Source of the DNA: a virus
DNA length: 32,972 bases
Virus record (IMG/VR): IMGVR_UViG_3300042462_000011
Coordinates: 1 to 32,972 of that record
Strand: one strand, 5' to 3'
Part shown: piece by piece, positions 29,704-32,972 of the stretch
Layout: each line of letters opens with the position of its first letter
Position numbering within the stretch: the first letter of the stretch is position 1
Made by a program: the position numbers and the translations under genes
The notes under the pieces: model-generated
Seen by the model: the letters and a program-made list of their open reading frames with translations, nothing else
What the model was told of the DNA's origin: nothing
Databases searched by the model: none

Positions 29704-30107
29704 AAGACGAAGCACTCGCCTTGGCGCTGGAGGCGTTGGAAACTGAGTTAGCGGTTGATATGACCAACGGCGCTGAAGTTGGTGAGGCGGCAGAACTGAT
29801 GTGCGAGGCCATCACCGCCATCAAGCAAGCCCTTGCAGCACCTGTGCAGGAGCTTGTGGCGTACAACAAAACAGAAATGAACGGTTTTGTTCAATATTTA
29901 TACGACAAAAAAATGCAAGAAGGGAAACATGGGCATTATGAAACCATGTTTCATTGTGTGCATCAAGCAATCGCAAGAGTTACCCCACCCGCAGCACAGC
30001 CAGCCGTGCCCGATGCCTTTGGAACGCGAGAGGGTGAGCATCCCCAATACATCCAAGGCTGGAACGATTGCCGTGCAGAAATGCTGCGAATAAGGGGCAA
30101 CACATGA
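29700..30107 (+). CDS. Conserved phage protein of unknown function
   Basis: A 135-residue protein. The first 45 residues (KDEALALALEALETELAV, then AITAIKQALAAP) form a helical segment common to many phage hypothetical proteins. The C-terminus (YIQGWNDCRAEMLRI) resembles another frequent phage helix. It is coupled to neighbours on both sides by ATGA. No enzymatic motif. Confidence 0.7.
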   Translation: MKDEALALALEALETELAVDMTNGAEVGEAAELMCEAITAIKQALAAPVQELVAYNKTEMNGFVQYLYDKKMQEGKHGHYETMFHCVHQAIARVTPPAAQPAVPDAFGTREGEHPQYIQGWNDCRAEMLRIRGNT

Positions 30108-30322
30108 ACACCGAAGATAGTGAGTTTCAGCGCATCGAGCGTGAAGTAAAGATACGCAGCCGTGTTGATGACGACACGATGTGCTATCAGTCTGAGCTAG
30201 AACTTGCGGTAGCACGAACCCGCAATGCAACGCTAGATGAGATTGCTGACAAGATAGGCAAGATGCCATTCGGGGATACTGCCGCCAGCTTTGCTGTTTG
30301 GATCAGGGAGCAAAAGACATGA
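30104..30322 (+). CDS. Small hypothetical protein, 72 residues
   Basis: Starts MNTEDSEFQRIEREVKIRS and includes TRNATLDEIADKIGKMPFG, ending FAVWIREQKT. Helical and charged. I placed the start at ATG 30104 because it overlaps the previous stop (ATGA); an in-frame codon 36 bases upstream would overlap more. Function unknown. Confidence 0.62.
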   Translation: MNTEDSEFQRIEREVKIRSRVDDDTMCYQSELELAVARTRNATLDEIADKIGKMPFGDTAASFAVWIREQKT

Positions 30323-30528
30323 ACTGCTGCAACGAATACGGCGAATGCAACCAGGGCCGCAATTGCCCGGTGCGTGTGGCCAAGGTCGGCCAGCGGGTGC
30401 ATGGGCCTAACCCACTGCCGCCAAGTGTCTGGCGTCAGCAGCTTAGATACTTAGCCGAGTGGGTGCTGCTTGGCATTGTCGGAGTGGTGTGGCTGACCTT
30501 TTTGGCAGCTTGTGTGTACTTGGCTTAA
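30319..30528 (+). CDS. Cys-rich N-terminus, single membrane span
   Basis: A 69-residue protein: MNCCNEYGECNQGRNCPVR at the start (five cysteines in 16 residues), a short linker, then a C-terminal transmembrane segment (WVLLGIVGVVWLTFLAACVYL). Similar small proteins occur in other phages. It could bind metal at the membrane surface. Its last four bases overlap the convergent muramidase gene. Confidence 0.68.
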   Translation: MNCCNEYGECNQGRNCPVRVAKVGQRVHGPNPLPPSVWRQQLRYLAEWVLLGIVGVVWLTFLAACVYLA

Positions 30529-31037
30529 GCAGTCATGGTGGCGGCTACGGTTTGCACGGCAGCAACACGGCGGCCCCAGCCCTTGCCAAATGTACCCCAG
30601 TGCGGCAAGTCCATCAGGAAGGACAGGCGGCGCTTGGCATAGTCCTCAACTAACTCGGCAGGGTTCATGGCAGAAACTGCTGCCAGTGTCTTGGGGCCAA
30701 TGCCACCGTCTTGCTCAACACCCACGCAGCCTTGCAGCCACTTTGCAGCACGCCCTGGGCCACTGTTAACTGCGGCGTCAAAAACAACGTAATCCACGCC
30801 AGACGGCAGGTCATCGCCCTTTACTTTGTCCCAATACTTGGCTTTGTACATAGGGCCAACAATCTCAGGCGTCAGGCCACGCATGGTCTTTTCATCAACC
30901 TCGTGACCGACCCACTCCTCCCAGACCTTTTTGGTCACGCCCAGGTTGGTCATGCCGCCCGGATCAGCAGGGTGATTTACAAACCCGCCTTCATGGTGGA
31001 GGACAGCTTCAAGTGCGGATTCGAAGTTGTCCTTCAT
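30525..31037 (-). CDS. Endolysin: GH108-type muramidase
   Basis: A 170-residue peptidoglycan hydrolase of the glycoside hydrolase 108 family. The catalytic segment is ALEAVLHHEGGFVNHPADPG with Glu16 in HEGG, followed by GGMTNLGVTKKVWEEWVG. Later VVFDAAVNSGPGRAAKWLQ and DGGIGPKTLAAV form the family's C-terminal peptidoglycan-binding-like part. There is no signal peptide, so release depends on the holin, whose gene overlaps it (ATGA at 31034-31037). Cleaves the cell-wall glycan at the end of infection. Confidence 0.9.
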   Translation of the reverse strand: MKDNFESALEAVLHHEGGFVNHPADPGGMTNLGVTKKVWEEWVGHEVDEKTMRGLTPEIVGPMYKAKYWDKVKGDDLPSGVDYVVFDAAVNSGPGRAAKWLQGCVGVEQDGGIGPKTLAAVSAMNPAELVEDYAKRRLSFLMDLPHWGTFGKGWGRRVAAVQTVAATMTA

Positions 31038-31525
31038 TTTGCTGTCCTTGAGAGAATGTCAGTCTTGGCCTGGGAGCCAGCAGACGATCCGAAGTAATAA
31101 GCAATGATGCCCGTCCAAGCCGTACCCAAGCTGCCCAGCATCATCAAGATGGCAGGGTTGCCGCTGTCAATCTGGTTGAAGAACATCATCACCATGATGC
31201 CGAAGAAGCCGATGGTGACTGCGCCAGCCAAGATGGGTGGCATAAGGCTACGAGTGGTGGCCTGCATATCCCGTGCTGACTTGCGGTCCTCGACCTCCAG
31301 CTTTTCAAAGTTCAGGCCCAGTTCCTGCGCTTGCTTTTGCAATTCGATCTCTGCGATCTTGACTTGGGCGATCTGCTCTGCTGACAGCTTGTTGTTGGAG
31401 ATCATGTCGCCCACTTTGTCGGGGTCCACACCGATGGCCTTGGAGATAGCAGACACGGCCATGCCAGCCAGTGGCCCACCCATTGCGGTGGCGATGGTGG
31501 GTGCGATCTGTTTAAGCCAGTCCAT
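31034..31525 (-). CDS. Holin, 3TM / gene-transfer-agent type
   Basis: A 163-residue membrane protein resembling the 3TM holin family. N-terminal hydrophobic segment (IAPTIATAMGGPLAGMAVSA, about 7-26), a helical charged middle (AEIELQKQAQELGLNFEKLE), then two membrane spans at about 97-116 (PILAGAVTIGFFGIMVMMFF) and 127-147 (LMMLGSLGTAWTGIIAYYFG). It lies directly upstream of and overlaps the endolysin gene. Its hole formation would release the endolysin. Confidence 0.82.
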   Translation of the reverse strand: MDWLKQIAPTIATAMGGPLAGMAVSAISKAIGVDPDKVGDMISNNKLSAEQIAQVKIAEIELQKQAQELGLNFEKLEVEDRKSARDMQATTRSLMPPILAGAVTIGFFGIMVMMFFNQIDSGNPAILMMLGSLGTAWTGIIAYYFGSSAGSQAKTDILSRTAK

Positions 31526-31527
31526 AA

Positions 31528-31983
31528 TTACCCTTTCAGGTCAAAACTTAGGTTTGGATGGCGGGGATACTGAACCACCCGCTCACCCTCGGGGCACTTG
31601 TACTTGATTGTTGCCAGCAGGGTTGCCTTGCCATCAGCGATTTTCTCTTTCTGCACCATCGTGAGCTGGTACGTGAAGGTGTCAATCTCTGGCCCTGCTG
31701 GGCCGCTGAATTTGCTTGCCGTGGTGGTCGCTGCATGCACCATCCCTGATGCGTCACGGATGCTTGGCGTGAAGCTCTCGACAGAGCAGTCGTCACGCTT
31801 TTTAATCCGCGCAACAGTGACGGCGATCGGCTTCCCGGCTTCAGCGGTGATCTTGAAGTTCTCAGGCGACCACTCAATGATTGCCCGGTCAAACCAGCCA
31901 AACTTGTCGGCCAGTGTGTAGCTGCCGCCAAGCGCAGCAACGCTTGCGGCAACTGCTCCGATGGCTTTGGTAAGGTCAATCAT
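31528..31983 (-). CDS. Membrane-anchored protein of unknown function in the lysis cassette
   Basis: A 151-residue protein. The N-terminus (LTKAIGAVAASVAALGGSYTL) is a likely signal anchor; residues 35-150 are beta-rich with two cysteines (in RDDCSVES and KYKCPEGE), suggesting a periplasmic domain held by a disulfide. Located just before the holin, where spanins or accessory lysis proteins often lie, but no lipobox or spanin coiled coil is visible. The start overlaps the upstream stop as TGATG. Confidence 0.62.
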   Translation of the reverse strand: MIDLTKAIGAVAASVAALGGSYTLADKFGWFDRAIIEWSPENFKITAEAGKPIAVTVARIKKRDDCSVESFTPSIRDASGMVHAATTTASKFSGPAGPEIDTFTYQLTMVQKEKIADGKATLLATIKYKCPEGERVVQYPRHPNLSFDLKG

Positions 31984-32186
31984 CAGACCCCCAACATCTT
32001 TTTCAACATCTCCGCAGCAAAGCCTGGGCCGAGCAGCGTCACGGCAATGAGCGCATAGAGGATGTACTCAATACGGCTCATGCGCTTGCTGCCTGACTCA
32101 AACGACTTTTGGATGGCATCGTACCTCAGTGCACAAATTTCTTCATGCGTTTGAAGTCGTGCATCAGTTGCATCGACCTGATTCAT
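31983..32186 (-). CDS. Small membrane protein (XhlA/holin-accessory-like)
   Basis: A 67-residue protein with a cytoplasmic helix (ARLQTHEEICALRYDAIQKS) and a C-terminal transmembrane segment (ILYALIAVTLLGPGFAAEML). This layout is shared with small XhlA-like or lysis-associated proteins of phages. Its start overlaps the upstream stop (TAATG at 32186). Likely a lysis accessory protein; unproven. Confidence 0.62.
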   Translation of the reverse strand: MNQVDATDARLQTHEEICALRYDAIQKSFESGSKRMSRIEYILYALIAVTLLGPGFAAEMLKKMLGV

Positions 32187-32539
32187 TACATGCCTTCGCC
32201 CTGGACGATGTAGACGGTGGAAGCAGCCGAGGCCAAGCCGCTGAAGAATGACTCACGGGCAAAGCGCAAGACCTCAACAGCACCAGGCACTAGCACAATC
32301 GCAGCCGATGGCGTGCCAGCAACAGGAGCCACAGCATTAGCCGTGGCGATCGCCGCTGTTGGGCCTACACCGAGAAACACCGTGTTGGCGCTGCTGTTGA
32401 TGATGCGGTACTGACCTGTACCCTGACCATCAAAGCGTGCGTCAACCAGCGCCTGAACGCCAGTGGAGGCCATAGCCGCAGCAGGGATTAGGACTGTATT
32501 GCCAAGTGGGGCAAATGCAATTTGACTATTCGATGCCAT
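32186..32539 (-). CDS. Small beta-rich virion-like protein
   Basis: A 117-residue Ala/Val/Thr-rich protein. NSQIAFAPLGNTVLIPAAA and GTGQYRIINSSANTVFLGVG suggest a beta-sandwich; the end (SFFSGLASAASTVYIVQGEG) resembles small virion or decoration proteins in other phages. I chose ATG 32539 since AAGGAG lies just upstream; an upstream codon in frame runs into the previous gene. A structural role is inferred only. Confidence 0.68.
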   Translation of the reverse strand: MASNSQIAFAPLGNTVLIPAAAMASTGVQALVDARFDGQGTGQYRIINSSANTVFLGVGPTAAIATANAVAPVAGTPSAAIVLVPGAVEVLRFARESFFSGLASAASTVYIVQGEGM

Positions 32540-32540
32540 C

Positions 32541-32789
32541 TCAAACTCCTTGTGCAGCTTGGGCTGCTTTGTAGGCTGCAATTACGCCAGCAGTGTGCGT
32601 TGCAGCACAGATGGCCTGCACACGGGCATCTTCGGCGCTGTAATCATCGCCGGGGGCGACAACGTGGCGGTGAAAGTTGCCACTGATCTGTTTGCCATCT
32701 TCCATGATGGCGGTCTTGGTGCGAACTTGCACACAGCCGTTTTCGACCACTTCAATACGGTCAACAATTTCAATTTTTTCTAAAGCCAT
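32541..32789 (-). CDS. Small conserved phage protein, complete copy
   Basis: An 82-residue protein starting MALEKIEIVDRIEVVENG and ending AYKAAQAAQGV. A beta-strand start is followed by KQISGNFHRHVVAPGDD and a helical C-terminal third (ARVQAICAATHTAGVIAAYK). ATG 32789 has GGAGA six bases upstream; a TTG further up is not supported. It is the allelic or duplicated counterpart of the fragment at 1-186. Similar small proteins follow tail genes in other phages; function unknown. Confidence 0.75.
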   Translation of the reverse strand: MALEKIEIVDRIEVVENGCVQVRTKTAIMEDGKQISGNFHRHVVAPGDDYSAEDARVQAICAATHTAGVIAAYKAAQAAQGV

Positions 32790-32815
32790 TTTGATCTCCA
32801 ATCAAAACCAAGAAT

Positions 32816-32832
32816 CCAGTGTTCCGCACTGG
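32816..32832 (-). terminator. Weak hairpin after the tailspike, right copy
   Basis: Identical copy of the hairpin at 213-229: CCAGTG/CACTGG stem on the minus strand between the end of the tailspike and the small gene. Confidence 0.4.
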
Positions 32833-32837
32833 CACGG

Positions 32838-32972
32838 TTAAGTTATTACGCTCTTGATGACGCTGAAGTTGAGTTCAACCGCTTCAGACAAATTTCCACC
32901 AGAGATGTTTTGCAAGTTAATGATTGCCAAATTGTTCCCGCTACTTGGTGCGGCCCATACTTGGTAATTTGC
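32838..32972 (-). CDS. Tailspike C-terminus, right-edge partial copy
   Basis: The last 44 codons and stop of the same tailspike as at 235-1755, running off the right edge. It is identical to the left copy except for one base (32845 versus 242), changing the penultimate Thr to Ile. It supports continuity of the tailspike across the contig junction. Confidence 0.85.
   Translation of the reverse strand, partial: ANYQVWAAPSSGNNLAIINLQNISGGNLSEAVELNFSVIKSVIT

Larger units (their letters stand above)
32604..32972. repeat. Imperfect terminal direct repeat, right copy
   Basis: Matches 1-369 at constant offset 32603. See the left copy for mismatch distribution. If the map is circular, the unit length is about 32603 bases. 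Confidence 0.85.

Noticed and set aside
1-32972. Integrase, attachment site, tRNA, rRNA or insertion sequence
   Set aside because: No integrase/transposase motifs, cloverleaf-like tRNA or transposon ends were recognised on reading; a tRNAscan-SE/ISfinder run would be decisive.

Overview
The window is almost certainly a complete, or just over complete, genome of a short-tailed (P22-like podovirus) dsDNA phage. Virion genes run in P22-like order on the minus strand: small and large terminase, portal, scaffold, coat, gp4-like head completion, gp10-like tail stabilisation, a tail-needle-position protein, three ejection proteins and a multi-part receptor-binding apparatus. Bases 1-369 recur at 32604-32972 without indels but with about 28 mismatches. 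This fits a circular or circularly permuted map of about 32.6 kb whose two ends come from different alleles; a real tandem duplication is the alternative. The host cannot be read from the sequence. Many small proteins resemble those of phages of freshwater Betaproteobacteria, which is a weak inference.

Layout. (1) 1-19956, minus: structural and packaging genes, tightly packed, many with ATGA/TGATG start-stop overlaps. (2) 19990-21814, minus: a ParB-like protein, a TET-associated-type glycosyltransferase and a 42-residue predicted secreted protein, lying between the terminase genes and two tandem intrinsic-terminator hairpins (21825-21872). (3) 21877-24914, minus: replication/accessory operon with HNH nuclease, RusA resolvase, DUF1376 replication initiator containing heptamer iteron-like repeats, and a Cro-like repressor. 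(4) 24915-25059: divergent control region with a palindromic operator and a sigma70-type promoter. A near copy of this promoter module recurs at 26295-26407. (5) 25060-30528, plus: early operon with DUF932, an ERF annealase, a YqaJ exonuclease and an SSB-like protein (a recombination module), a winged-helix protein and a chain of very small genes. (6) 30525-32972, minus: lysis cassette (GH108 muramidase, 3TM holin, small membrane proteins) and two small proteins, leading around the circle back to the tailspike.

How it fits together. The Cro-like protein and the palindromes probably control the plus-strand early operon, which makes the recombination and replication proteins. Late genes form one long minus-strand unit crossing the contig junction and ending convergently against the early operon with a 4-base overlap. 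No integrase, CI-type repressor, DNA polymerase, tRNA or CRISPR array was seen. There is no gene-free stretch above 300 bases; the longest gaps are 24915-25059 and 26269-26407, both filled by promoters and leader hairpins.
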